From: Crossaster papposus
Taxonomy: Eukaryota; Echinodermata; Asteroidea; Velatida; Solasteridae
Direction of reading: 5' to 3'
Assembly: GCA_037893245.1 (NCBI GenBank)
Contig: JBAIAA010000876.1
Location: 328,734 to 392,733 of the forward strand
Length of the DNA: 64,000 bases
This document shows, in pieces, positions 40,666 to 49,817 of the stretch. The notes beneath the pieces are model-generated. The model was given only the letters and a program-made list of their open reading frames with translations. It searched no databases and was not told where the DNA came from. Position 1 is the stretch's first letter; the number at the start of each line of letters is the position of its first letter. The translations under genes and the position numbers were made by a program.

Positions 40666-42495
40666 ATGCTTCATGCAGACAAGGCTGGGATTTTCCATCA
40701 ATCTCAAGAAGAGCACACTACAGCCAGTCTCGTCAATGGTTCATTTGGGTTTGGGAATTTGCTCAGAGTCGCTATCATTCTGGATACCAGAGCGCAAAAA
40801 ATGGCTTTTGCCGAGTTGAGGGAAGGAATTTTGTCCGAAAATAAAACACTCCTAAAGACGATGCAGCGGTTTGTGGGGAAGTGCCAGAGTTTCAGGCTGG
40901 TGTTTCCGGCGGCCCGTCTCTTCATAAGAGAATGTTGTAGCTTTATGCCACGGCTTAATGATGAGTTGCCGTCTCTTTTGGCCCCTGCGGTGCGTGAGGA
41001 GATGCTGTTTTGGCGTTTCACCGATTCAATTTCGCAGTCTATCCCGTGGAGAATGGAACGCCATTTACGACTACAACTTTGCTCAGATGCCTCGGGGTAT
41101 AGATGGGGGGGTGTACTGTTGCTAGAAAACAGAGAGGTTACCTTCGGAGATTACTGGCCTACCGGGATTCAGAGAATAACAGATATTTGCTACAAGGAGG
41201 CTTTGGCACTTTATTTTGTTCTTCTATCCGTGGTAGGCTGGCTTTGGGACAGAAGGGTGGACGTTCAGGTTGATTCTCAAGGTTTATTCAGCGCATGGTC
41301 AGGGCTAAAGGCAAGGTCGGTCTCTTTGGCTGCAGTCTTGAAGTTAATTTTCGCCCTAACACTGGAGGTGAATTTCGATCTCTGCCTGGAGTGGGTGCCA
41401 TCAGGCGCAAATCGAGCGGATGCCCCTTCTAGGGCTTTGTCAGCAGCTGATTCAAGGCTCACATCACCCCTTTGGGGCCGTCTGCAGAAGGAGTTTGGCG
41501 GAAGGGAGGGCTTCACTTGGGACCTCATGGCATTACCATCTAATGTGCAGAGAGGGAGAGATGGAGGTCAATTAAAGTTTTTTTCCAGGGATCTAGTCCC
41601 AGGAACCGCTGGGGTGAATATATTTGCCCAGTCCTGCCCTAGGCGTGGAGAATTATATGTTTTTCCACCTTTTGTGCTCATCCCAGCCCTTATAAAGCTT
41701 TTCAAGGAATGGGGGGATGTTGTCATCACGATGGTTGTTCCAAAGCACTCTCATCCCAGGCCTTGGTGGCCGTACTTGCGTCCCTTTATACGACGTTCCT
41801 TAAGGTTGGCAGAAGCGGGCCAGCCAGGGGTCCTCGACATGCCTTCACGGCGGGGCTATAGGGTCAATGAGATTGGCCTTTCCTTCGAGCTTTGGGCATT
41901 CAAGTGCTACTTCCCTTCGACTGATAGCATCTCAAGTGCGCAAAAGAGCCTAGAACGACGTTCGGTTCAAATTGTTTCGGACTCTATGTTCAGAGACATG
42001 GCAACATTTGGTTGGCCATTTTCCCTCGCCGTCAGCGTGAAGGTCTATTCCGGTGCAAAGATGGAACCCCTGTGCCGGACTCTAGCGTCCTTGTGCCGGA
42101 CTCGGAAGCCGCATGTTGCAGTGCTGCATGGCGGCATAAATGACTTCAGCAGAAGCGCAAATCGGTCAGAAGCAGTTAGAGAATTGCTAAGGGTCTTCGA
42201 AGCGGCGTCACGGCAGTTGCGGGCAGAGTTTCCGGACACCCTCTTCCTATTGTCCTCGATCTGCCAAACACAGAGTGTTGAGGTCAATCAGAGTGTTTGT
42301 ACGGTCAACTCGACGCTGAAGAAATTATGTGACAAGTCTGGTTGGCAGTTTTTGGCAAATGATTTCATTTTCCAAGAGGATCTTAGGGACCGCGTCCACT
42401 TGACGGTTTTGGGTAGTTTGAAGCTGCATCGGCGGCTGCAGATACTCATAAGAAGAATGTGTGGCGAGCGTGACGGTTTGGTGGTACAACTTTAG
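40666..42495 (+). CDS. pol: Ngaro RT end, RNase H and SGNH hydrolase domain
   Basis: Open for 609 codons, but an N-terminal segment is in a shifted frame relative to the RT. The early part carries the RT connection. RNase H follows at about residues 140-265, with LCSDASGY, YKEALALYF, QVDSQGLFSAW and ANRADAPSR, consistent with its acidic active site. A linker common to DIRS/Ngaro pol follows (FFSRDLVPGTAGVN, YVFPPFVLIPAL). The last 180 residues form an SGNH/GDSL-type esterase-like domain: block I VSDSMFRDM with the serine, block III HGGINDF, and block V DRVHLTVLG with the Asp and His. Such hydrolase domains are known in some Ngaro elements and may act on esters or lipids. Their role in the life cycle is unresolved. 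Confidence 0.85.
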   Translation: MLHADKAGIFHQSQEEHTTASLVNGSFGFGNLLRVAIILDTRAQKMAFAELREGILSENKTLLKTMQRFVGKCQSFRLVFPAARLFIRECCSFMPRLNDELPSLLAPAVREEMLFWRFTDSISQSIPWRMERHLRLQLCSDASGYRWGGVLLLENREVTFGDYWPTGIQRITDICYKEALALYFVLLSVVGWLWDRRVDVQVDSQGLFSAWSGLKARSVSLAAVLKLIFALTLEVNFDLCLEWVPSGANRADAPSRALSAADSRLTSPLWGRLQKEFGGREGFTWDLMALPSNVQRGRDGGQLKFFSRDLVPGTAGVNIFAQSCPRRGELYVFPPFVLIPALIKLFKEWGDVVITMVVPKHSHPRPWWPYLRPFIRRSLRLAEAGQPGVLDMPSRRGYRVNEIGLSFELWAFKCYFPSTDSISSAQKSLERRSVQIVSDSMFRDMATFGWPFSLAVSVKVYSGAKMEPLCRTLASLCRTRKPHVAVLHGGINDFSRSANRSEAVRELLRVFEAASRQLRAEFPDTLFLLSSICQTQSVEVNQSVCTVNSTLKKLCDKSGWQFLANDFIFQEDLRDRVHLTVLGSLKLHRRLQILIRRMCGERDGLVVQL

Positions 42496-42501
42496 ATATG
42501 C

Positions 42502-43785
42502 ATGTCAGGCTACCAATCAAATTCGGTGCTCGTAAATGTTCTTTTCTCACAGCTCACAACATTTAAAGCGAGGTTAGAGGAGCTATGCGGCAGATTAGAT
42601 AATCGTCCATACAACAGACAGAAGAACAGCTTGGAAAATTCCTTCAGAATGTTCCTGCGGGAGAACCACGGGTCGGGTTACTACACCCACGGTCAGAAGT
42701 TCGAGGAGGCGACCCCGGAAGATATAGTCAAGTTTCTCGTCGACCGGGACTCAAAGGGCCGAACTCAGGTACACGCACTGGGATGCCCTCATCTCGGAAA
42801 GCAGGGTTTCCAGTCATGCAGTTGTCGACTTCGCCTGGCAGCGGGAACGGTCGATTCCTATGTCGGTCAACTGAGAGCACAGTTTAACTATGCGGGGAAA
42901 ACACAACCATGGGCACCTGCTTCGGACAAGGGAAATCCCTGCAGTTCTGGACAGATAAAGACATATATCAGGGCAATGCGATTAGAACAAGCTGAAGCAC
43001 ATGTTACTCCCAGGCAGGCTGTGCCGATTTTCTCAAACAAGATCAGATGGCTGGTTAGGGAGATAAGGGCCCGTATCGCGGTCACGCTTAAGGCCAAGGA
43101 AGGGAATTTCGTAAAGCTTTACATCCTTTGCAGAGACCTCGCGTTCTTCCTCTGCTTATGGTGGTCGGGAGATCGTGCAGCAGATCTTGGCCGGACGAAG
43201 ACGTGTGAGGTTACAAGAACAGATAACGGAGATCTCATCTTCAACCATACTATTGGCAAGACCATCCGAGAGAGAGATTCTTCTCTAATAATAATTCCCA
43301 AACTACAGGAGGAGGAGATGGACCCAGCGGGAGCAGCGGACCGAATGGTAGATCTGTCACGGGAACACGGTGTCGAATTATTAGACGGTTACCTTTTCCG
43401 TCCATGCACGCCGGATCGCAGAAACTTGGCAAACAAGCCGTTCACAGGAAATAACCCTACCAACCGATTGAAGCAGTATTACTCTGCCTCCCCCGACGAC
43501 AGTGACGTCGCCCTCAGGGCGCACGGAAGTAGGGCGGGTGTGGCCGTCACGTTGAGGCTTTTAGGCGCAACGGAGTTACAAGTGATGGACCACTGTAGAT
43601 CGGCTACGCATCGTACTTTCAAGCACTACACGCAAGTCGAGAGGGTCTCGAGACGTCAGACCACCGTTCAGATGCTGAAGGATGCTGTCCATACTGGCAA
43701 TGAAGATCAACCATCGACAGCAGACCTCGTCGGGGAGGTCTACCAGACATTAAATTCCAATTTTGGGGGGAAAAGCGCATATTAG
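42502..43785 (+). CDS. Ngaro tyrosine recombinase
   Basis: Intact 427-residue frame starting six bases after the pol stop. It is a site-specific recombinase of the lambda-integrase superfamily that joins the circular DNA copy to the genome. The N-terminal part has a core-binding-like domain (residues 20-150, with GYYTHGQKF and TVDSYVGQLRAQFNYAG). The catalytic domain shows the first Arg in WWSGDRAADLGRT, the HxxR pair in AHGSRAGVAV, and the nucleophile Tyr in FKHYTQVER. The conserved set R-H-R-Y is therefore complete. A CxH/CxC-like cluster (LGCPHLGKQGFQSCSC) near residues 92-107 could bind zinc. Being intact while the RT is broken, it could in principle act on other copies. Confidence 0.88.
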   Translation: MSGYQSNSVLVNVLFSQLTTFKARLEELCGRLDNRPYNRQKNSLENSFRMFLRENHGSGYYTHGQKFEEATPEDIVKFLVDRDSKGRTQVHALGCPHLGKQGFQSCSCRLRLAAGTVDSYVGQLRAQFNYAGKTQPWAPASDKGNPCSSGQIKTYIRAMRLEQAEAHVTPRQAVPIFSNKIRWLVREIRARIAVTLKAKEGNFVKLYILCRDLAFFLCLWWSGDRAADLGRTKTCEVTRTDNGDLIFNHTIGKTIRERDSSLIIIPKLQEEEMDPAGAADRMVDLSREHGVELLDGYLFRPCTPDRRNLANKPFTGNNPTNRLKQYYSASPDDSDVALRAHGSRAGVAVTLRLLGATELQVMDHCRSATHRTFKHYTQVERVSRRQTTVQMLKDAVHTGNEDQPSTADLVGEVYQTLNSNFGGKSAY

Positions 43786-43998
43786 TTTTATTGAGCGCTT
43801 ATCATAGCAGTCGACGACGGTGACGGTTTGATTTATAAAAGATGTAGACGACTGGGATAAGGGCAGAAGAGGATATAAGAAAAGAAGAAATAAAAAGGAA
43901 AAGAAGACCAAACAGTTTCAGAAATGGGGTGAGATATGGGGGTTTAAAGGGGGGTTTTGAGGGAGGCATAGAGTCTGTCGGGCGTTCGGAGAGAAGAG

Positions 43999-44070
43999 TC
44001 GTTTCTACCCATACCTGAATTAAGGTAGAAACCCGAGCCCGAGAAGAATACCGCGATGCAAATAGGTTAC
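43999..44070 (+). repeat. Ngaro internal repeat B1
   Basis: 72 bases identical to B2 (44269-44340). It includes the inverted pair GTTTCTACC / GGTAGAAAC around 12 unpaired bases and ends in TACCGCGATGCAAATAGGTTAC. Confidence 0.92.
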
Positions 44071-44086
44071 TATTTGCATCGCGGTA
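44049..44086. repeat. Perfect palindrome at the B1/A2 junction
   Basis: TACCGCGATGCAAATAG (44049-44065) is followed by GTTA and the exact inverse CTATTTGCATCGCGGTA (44070-44086). Because B ends and A begins with these sequences, the two ends of the element are also inverted repeats of each other. This is the expected crossover region for the recombinase. Confidence 0.9.
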
Positions 44087-44132
44087 GTCGTTGAGGGCGA
44101 CTGATGATATACATCAGTCGCGATTCTGACGG
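44069..44132 (+). repeat. Ngaro internal repeat A2
   Basis: Identical to A1, including the hairpin CGACTGATG-ATATA-CATCAGTCG (44098-44120). It shares the AC at its first two positions with the end of B1. Confidence 0.92.
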
Positions 44133-44268
44133 AGCGGAGGATGAGGTGAGGAGTGAGCCGGCATTAATTGGCGCGCCACGGTATTGTAAGTATAACAATT
44201 TTTTGCCCTTTTCCCACCCTCTCTGCTCGGCAGTTTAGTGAGGTGCGGTTCGGGTTTCTACGTTCGAA

Positions 44269-44340
44269 TCGTTTCTACCCATACCTGAATTAAGGTAGAA
44301 ACCCGAGCCCGAGAAGAATACCGCGATGCAAATAGGTTAC
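44269..44340 (+). repeat. Ngaro right terminal repeat B2
   Basis: Identical to B1. The sequence after 44341 is unrelated flank. Confidence 0.92.
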
Positions 44341-44341
44341 T

Positions 44342-45049
44342 AGCTTAACAATTCCAGCTCAGTTCATAACATGTGGAAATTGCTTTTGAGCTGGAATATC
44401 GACCAAAATGGTTGTGACATGATTCGCCCGGTCTCCACTACCCAGTCCCCACGTACTACCCGGTCCATGTTGTTAACTGCATGCAGCTGACGGCCCAACG
44501 GGATTTGGCCGGGACTGCATGAAGCCCACATATGCACTAGCCACAGCACATATTACTACAGTGTATTGGAAGTTGACAGACTATAGTTTCCGAAGCGAAG
44601 GAACTAATTTGTCAAATTCCAATAATATGGTTATAATATCGTTCGTACTGCACCCCATGTGCTTGTTCCACGATTGCGTCGTAAAGCGCGTGCGTAATAT
44701 TTAACATGTGACCGTGTGCTAGTTTATTACGCATGCGTATTTGCGTGAACACTCTGCGCGCTTGGCAAACACCACAAGTAGCGGATGGCACATGATAGTG
44801 AATGGACCAGTGAGAATATGGCTCTCGATCACGAATAGTTATGTATGAGGTTTAGAAAAACGTAGTACAGCGACATTATACGCCGTAAGAAAAAAAAAAG
44901 CTTGCGCAACGAATTGGCGAACACGAGCCACCGTACTAATCATCGACAATTTATGGGTTTAAAACGACGGCGATATAACCCTATCAATCCCAAGAGTGCC
45001 ATATGGACTCAATAGTGTTCATGCGTTTTGCACGTACGTAAGACGGTCA
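44342..45049. other. Intergenic
   Basis: No gene, RNA or repeat recognised. Confidence 0.4.
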
Positions 45050-46026
45050 TTAAAGGGAAACTCCACCCATAGTTTATAATTGCATAATGTTAAAGAGTGT
45101 CAATTGCCATTGTGACTTGATTTTTATTTCATTTGTATCGGTTTCGGTAATCATAAAAAACAGAGATTTTCTTGCACTGCGCTTATCGCCATGCGAGCCG
45201 CCATTTTGTTCTGGTTTATCGGTATATCCGAAATATTGTGACGTAGTGTCTGCACCATCAGTACGCGAAGCCCGATCGATAGCGGCCCTGCACGCACAAG
45301 GAATGCAAGTGAATCCTTTTGTGTACGGCATAGTGTATACATAAAGTGTACTGTACATGGACATGCGAAAGTGGGCTCAAAATCATACGGAGAAGGACCT
45401 GATGCCATAATTACTAGCTCACAGATTTTCTATTCTTCTCAGAAAATAAAAAAAATAAACGATAGTTTGTGGCGCGTTAAGTCGATATTCTGCACAGAAA
45501 TGCAATACATGTGCTCGCAATAGTCGGGCGCCGTACAACATACGTCTGCATAATGTAGTTGGCCGCGTCAAGGTGGGATACCAGTGCGAACAACGGGCAA
45601 TAATATACCCAGCACGATATGTGGCAGAGGGGTACCCCCCTCTTACCCCTATACTTTATACGCACTCAACACTATTGTAACCTAACCCATCCCCCCTTGA
45701 AACCTAAAAGGAATTCCTGAGATTCCGGGAACACAATGGTCAACACAAAAGAGGGGGGGGTTTCTCTGCCACATATCGCGCTTCATATGGGCAATAAAGC
45801 GATCTGCATTGAGGTGCAGACACTACGTTATAATGTCCCGGGCGAGGCGGAAAATTTAAACAATATGGCCGCTCCCTTGTACTCCTGAATGGCAAGAAAT
45901 CGTGAATATAATAGGCGCGCGTGTCGTTCTCGATAACAAATCAAAACAAATTCTCTGCAGAGTCAGTATGTTACCATATTCTTTTAGACTAGGTACAATA
46001 TTATTGAGCCTGGAATTTCCCTTTAA
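45050..46026. mobile_element. Foldback element with TTAAAGGGAAA ends
   Basis: TTAAAGGGAAACTCCA at the left faces TGGAATTTCCCTTTAA at the right, with a small gap difference. Length is about 977 bases. It contains the smaller MITE at 45611-45782. No transposase is seen. Confidence 0.6.
45611..45782. mobile_element. MITE with AGCACGATATGTGGCAGAG ends
   Basis: 172 bases. AGCACGATATGTGGCAGAG at the left returns inverted as CTCTGCCACATATCGCGCT at the right. G runs near the right and C runs near the left mirror each other. Related copies lie at 46865-47252. Confidence 0.85.
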
Positions 46027-46106
46027 GCTTTTGGCCAATAAAAAAACTCTGCTATGCTCACTCCGCCCCTAGCTCCAACCCCATCCGACCGTCGACGTCT
46101 ATAGAG

Positions 46107-46638
46107 TAGGGCGCTTTAGTAACGAGACGGTACGCACAAGGAGACGGTAACGCCAGCGAAAAAAAACAAACTGCGCATGCGCCAACCTGAAATCTCTCCG
46201 TCCCGTTGATTTTCGGAACGGTACTCGGCCAACATAGCGTTCGTTCCCTAAACACGACGTAAGAGAGAGAGAGCTGAAAAAATAATTTGTATCTAGAAAT
46301 ATCTATGCTGACTATGGAGGGTACTACAATGAATGAAGATAACAACAGGGAATCAATTAGTGTTGGCGATGTCTGTTCGGTAAGTAGCTTATTCTATACC
46401 TCAATCTATATACAATAAATTGATGGTTTGGCCGTTTAGGCCTACTTTGGGGGCCCTTTTTCATCGTAATGCATGACGTGCCTGCACGCTGTGCACTGTG
46501 CACTTTGCGTCCCCGTCGCCTTTAGCACCACAGCGAAAGCGCTTAAATATCACGACGGTAACAAGAGTGCGGGACCCGTCACAGTTGGTTAAACACTCCG
46601 TCTCCTGTGCGTACCGTCTCGTTACTAAAGCGCCCTAG
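46107..46638. mobile_element. MITE with 40-bp inverted ends and an exon-like interior
   Basis: TAGGGCGCTTTAGTAACGAG plus the following 21 bases at the left return inverted at 46599-46638 with one or two changes. The interior holds, on the plus strand, a short frame starting ATGGAGGGTACTACAATG that ends at GTCTGTTCG|GTAAGTAG, an excellent splice donor near 46379. This suggests a deletion product of a larger element that kept its promoter and first coding exon. Confidence 0.8.
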
Positions 46639-46864
46639 TTTCACAACGAGTTCGGTAACCGATTGTTCAATTTCTTTTCACTCGTGGATTTGCAACAATG
46701 GAGATTAACAACACACTGCCTTCTATTACTTTAATGGTTGTCCGGCAATAAGAACTATTATAGTCTTGGCGATAGTCTTGTGCGCACCCGTCGCACCCGG
46801 CCCCCTTCCCCTGCATACTTGCATGCATTACCGCCATAAAGAGTCCTATAAATTCCGTATAACC

Positions 46865-47252
46865 AGCACGATAACGGCAGAGGGGTACCTCCCTCTTATC
46901 ATTATACCCTATACACACTCCACACTGTTGTATACCCAGCACGATATGTGGCAGAGTGGTACCCCCCTCTTATCCCTATACGTTATACGCACTCAACACT
47001 ATTGTAACCTAACCCCCCCCCCTTGAAACCTAAAAGGAATTCCTAAGATTCCGGGAACACAATGGTCAACACAAAAGAGGGGGGGGGGCGGTTCTTTGCC
47101 ACATATCGCGCTTCATATGCACTATTGCTACATACATGTAACACATTCTCCCCTTGCAACCTACAAAGAATTCTTGAGATTTCGGGAACGCAATAGTCAA
47201 CACAATAGTCAACACAAGGGGGGGGGGGGGGTTCTCTGCCACATATCACACT
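46865..47252. mobile_element. Nested copies of the AGCACGATATGTGGCAGAG MITE
   Basis: A left terminus at 46865 is interrupted after about 70 bases by a complete 175-base copy at 46938-47112. This is followed by a diverged right half ending near 47252 (CTCTGCCACATATCACACTT). The arrangement suggests one copy inserted into another. Confidence 0.75.
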
Positions 47253-47439
47253 TCATGTGAACCTCCGAGCCGTGAACAACTCGATGAAGAATAGCGTTGA
47301 ATTGTCCTCTTCACGACCTTAGTTGCAAATCAACGGAGTGAAAGAAAACGAATAATGGCAGACAGGGCTCATTGTGGAATTATAAGGACGTGGACAGTCG
47401 AAGGTATGAAGTTCTATATAGGACACTTATCTGTTGTGG

Positions 47440-47937
47440 TCGTGCGTGTGAGTAGAGCGTCGTGCGTGTGGAGAGCTCCATCGTACATGTGAGCAAAACC
47501 GTCGTGTTTGTGAGTAGAGCGTCGTGCGTGTGGAGAGCTCCGTCGTACATGTGAGCAAAACCGTCGTGTTTGTGAGTAGAGCGTCGTGCGTGTGGAGAGC
47601 TCCGTCGTACGTGTGAGCAAAACCGTCGTGTTTGTGAGTAGAGCGTCGTGCGTGTGGAGAGCTCCGTCGTACATGTGAGCAAAACCGACGTGTTTGTGAG
47701 TAGAGCGTCGTGCGTGTGGAGAGCTCCGTCGTACGTGTGAGCAAACCGTCGTGCCTGTGGAGAGCTCCGTCGTACGTGTGAGTAAAACCGTCGTGCCTGT
47801 GGAGAGCTCCGTCGTACGTGTGAGTAAAACCGTCGTGCCTGTGGAGAGCTCCGTCGTACGTGTGAGCAAAACCGTATTGCCTGTGGAGAGCTCCGTCGTA
47901 CGTGTGAGCAAAACTGTCGTGCCTGTGAGTAAAGCCG
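47440..47937. repeat. Left-arm minisatellite (62-bp and 42-bp units)
   Basis: Five 62-bp units with GAGCGTCGTGCGTGTGGAGA starts spaced 62 bases apart (47456, 47518, 47580, 47642, 47704) are followed by four units of about 42 bases with CGTGCCTGTGGAGAGCTCCG. The last two units carry the variants CCGTATTGCC and ACTGTCGTGCC. Confidence 0.9.
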
Positions 47938-48577
47938 TCGTATGGTGTACTATTAAGGTCACTAAAACGGCGCGGCGAGTGTTGTTTAGCAGCGTAATGA
48001 TTGTTGTTTAGCGGCGCGTTGCTTAGCGGCGCGAGTGAATGATGGAGGGGAAACATTTCATATCGAGGGGCTTGCCCTTAAAGTTGTGACGTCATGTCGA
48101 CCTCGAAAATAAATATGTAGAGTTTTGGCAGTGGGAATATTCAAAGTAAAGGGATTTGTCTTCAATTCAACTATACCCGTACCCCCCAAAAGCTGTTGTT
48201 TAATACATTGCCCTTTTTATGTCTTCCCTTTGCTCTATACTGTGTTACCCAGTATCCCTCTGATCAAGTGGTAGGCTCCAAAATGTTCGCGCTTTTTGGG
48301 AATGATCACAAGAGGTCGCTCTTCTTCTTTCAATTTTTTTTTTTGGGGGTGGGGAGAGGGGCGTACATTGCAGTAAACTTTGAAACCTGCCTACCGACAA
48401 ATTGCCGCTTTTCTACTAGATAAGTATAGCTGTAAGTGCAAACACTAGTGATAAAAATACGGAAGAGTAGTCCAAATTAGTGCGGTTGTTGATAAATCAA
48501 TCGTTTATACAAAGAGATAAACCCAGAAAAAAATGTATAAAATGTCTAGGCTAGGGCTTAGCCCTATCACTATAATA

Positions 48578-48624
48578 ATGTAATGTATTAAGACGTACCA
48601 CATTATCGTCTTAATACATTACAT
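48578..48624. repeat. 18-bp-arm hairpin
   Basis: ATGTAATGTATTAAGACG (48578-48595) is perfectly inverted at 48607-48624 around an 11-base loop, in the centre of the nested foldback element. Confidence 0.85.
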
Positions 48625-48687
48625 ATCATGTATACATTTATACATTTTTGTTCTGTAGTGTTACCACATTTTCTCATGTAAATAGTA

Positions 48688-48724
48688 TTAGAACATGCAT
48701 GTACATTGTACATGCATGTTCTAA
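48688..48724. repeat. 37-bp perfect palindrome
   Basis: TTAGAACATGCATGTACA (48688-48705) is perfectly inverted at 48707-48724 around a single T. Weaker inverted matches (TTTCTCATG against CATGAGA) lie outside it. Confidence 0.88.
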
Positions 48725-49817
48725 TGTTCTATTCTCCATGAGATAATGTAATAAAACAAAGAATGAATGAATGAAAACAATCCACACATCATGCCTTCAA
48801 GTTCAATGACGACTTCAGGATTCCTGTTCATGCTTCTATTGGTTGTTCTTGAAAACTTCATTATGTTTAAGCCCTCACCAGGCTTAATCAAGTCTAACAT
48901 TTCTTTTATATTTTATTTATATTTCTTTTATATTTAAAAGGTTTCTGGTATACTTTGCATCCATCTCTGGTTTGATGAGCAGGTACTTTCTTAAGAAAAT
49001 TTCGGAAGAAAATTATAAATTTATGTTTTATTGGTTCACTTCCACCATGGATTTATGCAAAGTTTACTGCAATGTACGCGTCCACAAAAAAGAAGAAGAA
49101 GAGCGACCTCTTGTGATCATTCCCAAAAAGCGCGAACATTTTGGAGCCTACCACTTGATCAGAGGGGTACTGGGTAACACAGTAAACAACAGCTTTTTGG
49201 GGGTACGGGTATAGTTGAATTTAAGACAAATCCCTTCAATTTGAATATTCCCGCGGCCAAAACTCTACATATTTATTCTCGAGGTCGACATGACGTCACA
49301 ATGTTAAGGGCAAGCCCCTCGATATGAAATGTTTCCCCTCCATCATTCACTCGCGCCGCTAAGCAACGCGCCGCTAAACAACAATCATTACGCTGCTAAA
49401 CAACACTCGCCGCGCCGTTTTAGTGACCTTAATATAGGTTTTCCCGGCCAATTTCGCAAAATGTTCATACACTTCTGAAAATCGGGCATTCGTTTTTGTC
49501 TGAATCTGGATGCACGTCTTAATTACCATTTTCAATTCAGCGAACGTTCATTCGTTTTCATTGTCTGTGCATCTGGTTTTAGGAAACAGACAGCCAATTA
49601 CGTTACCTGTGCATTCATTTACGCAAGCACACATTTTCGCGCGGAGTTTGGAAATACAATTTCGTGACTGTGCAAACAAATGTATGCTTTGTTCATTCAA
49701 AATAGCAGGTTACGTTACAGAATTCCAAACCTGCTACCAAATCTTATAAAATCAAGCAGAAATTGAAGCGTATTGGCACAGATCATTTGATAATCGACTT
49801 CAATCAACCCGTACGTA

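Larger units (their letters stand above)
36142..44341 (+). mobile_element. Ngaro-type tyrosine-recombinase retrotransposon, structurally complete
   Basis: An 8.2-kb element with the split direct-repeat layout A1 ... B1-A2-B2 that defines Ngaro/Pat-like members of the DIRS order. A1 is 36142-36205, B1 is 43999-44070, A2 is 44069-44132 and B2 is 44269-44340. Between them lie spliced gag, RT/RNase H, an SGNH hydrolase domain and a tyrosine recombinase, all on the plus strand. No integrase and no LTRs are present. Family knowledge: replication goes through a circular DNA that the recombinase inserts without a target-site duplication, and none is visible here. The RT is broken by frameshifts, so the copy is not autonomous. 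The repeats are still identical, so it is probably young. Confidence 0.93.
47953..49432. mobile_element. 1480-bp foldback element inserted in the left arm, TA target duplication
   Basis: Begins TTAAGGTCACTAAAACGGCG and ends with the exact inverse CGCCGTTTTAGTGACCTTAA. It is flanked by TA on both sides (47951-47952, 49433-49434). Removing it and one TA restores the same GTACTATAGG sequence that is intact in the opposite arm (near 51467-51476). The arms are about 390-440 bases long, with an extra ~40-base insert in the left one. The roughly 650-base centre is AT-rich and contains two strong palindromes. No transposase is seen. The TA duplication suggests mobilisation by a Tc1/mariner-type enzyme. 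Confidence 0.92.

Noticed and set aside
47440-47937. CRISPR-like array of regular repeats
   Set aside because: Units are directly tandem without unique spacers, lie in transposon arms, and the genome is eukaryotic.
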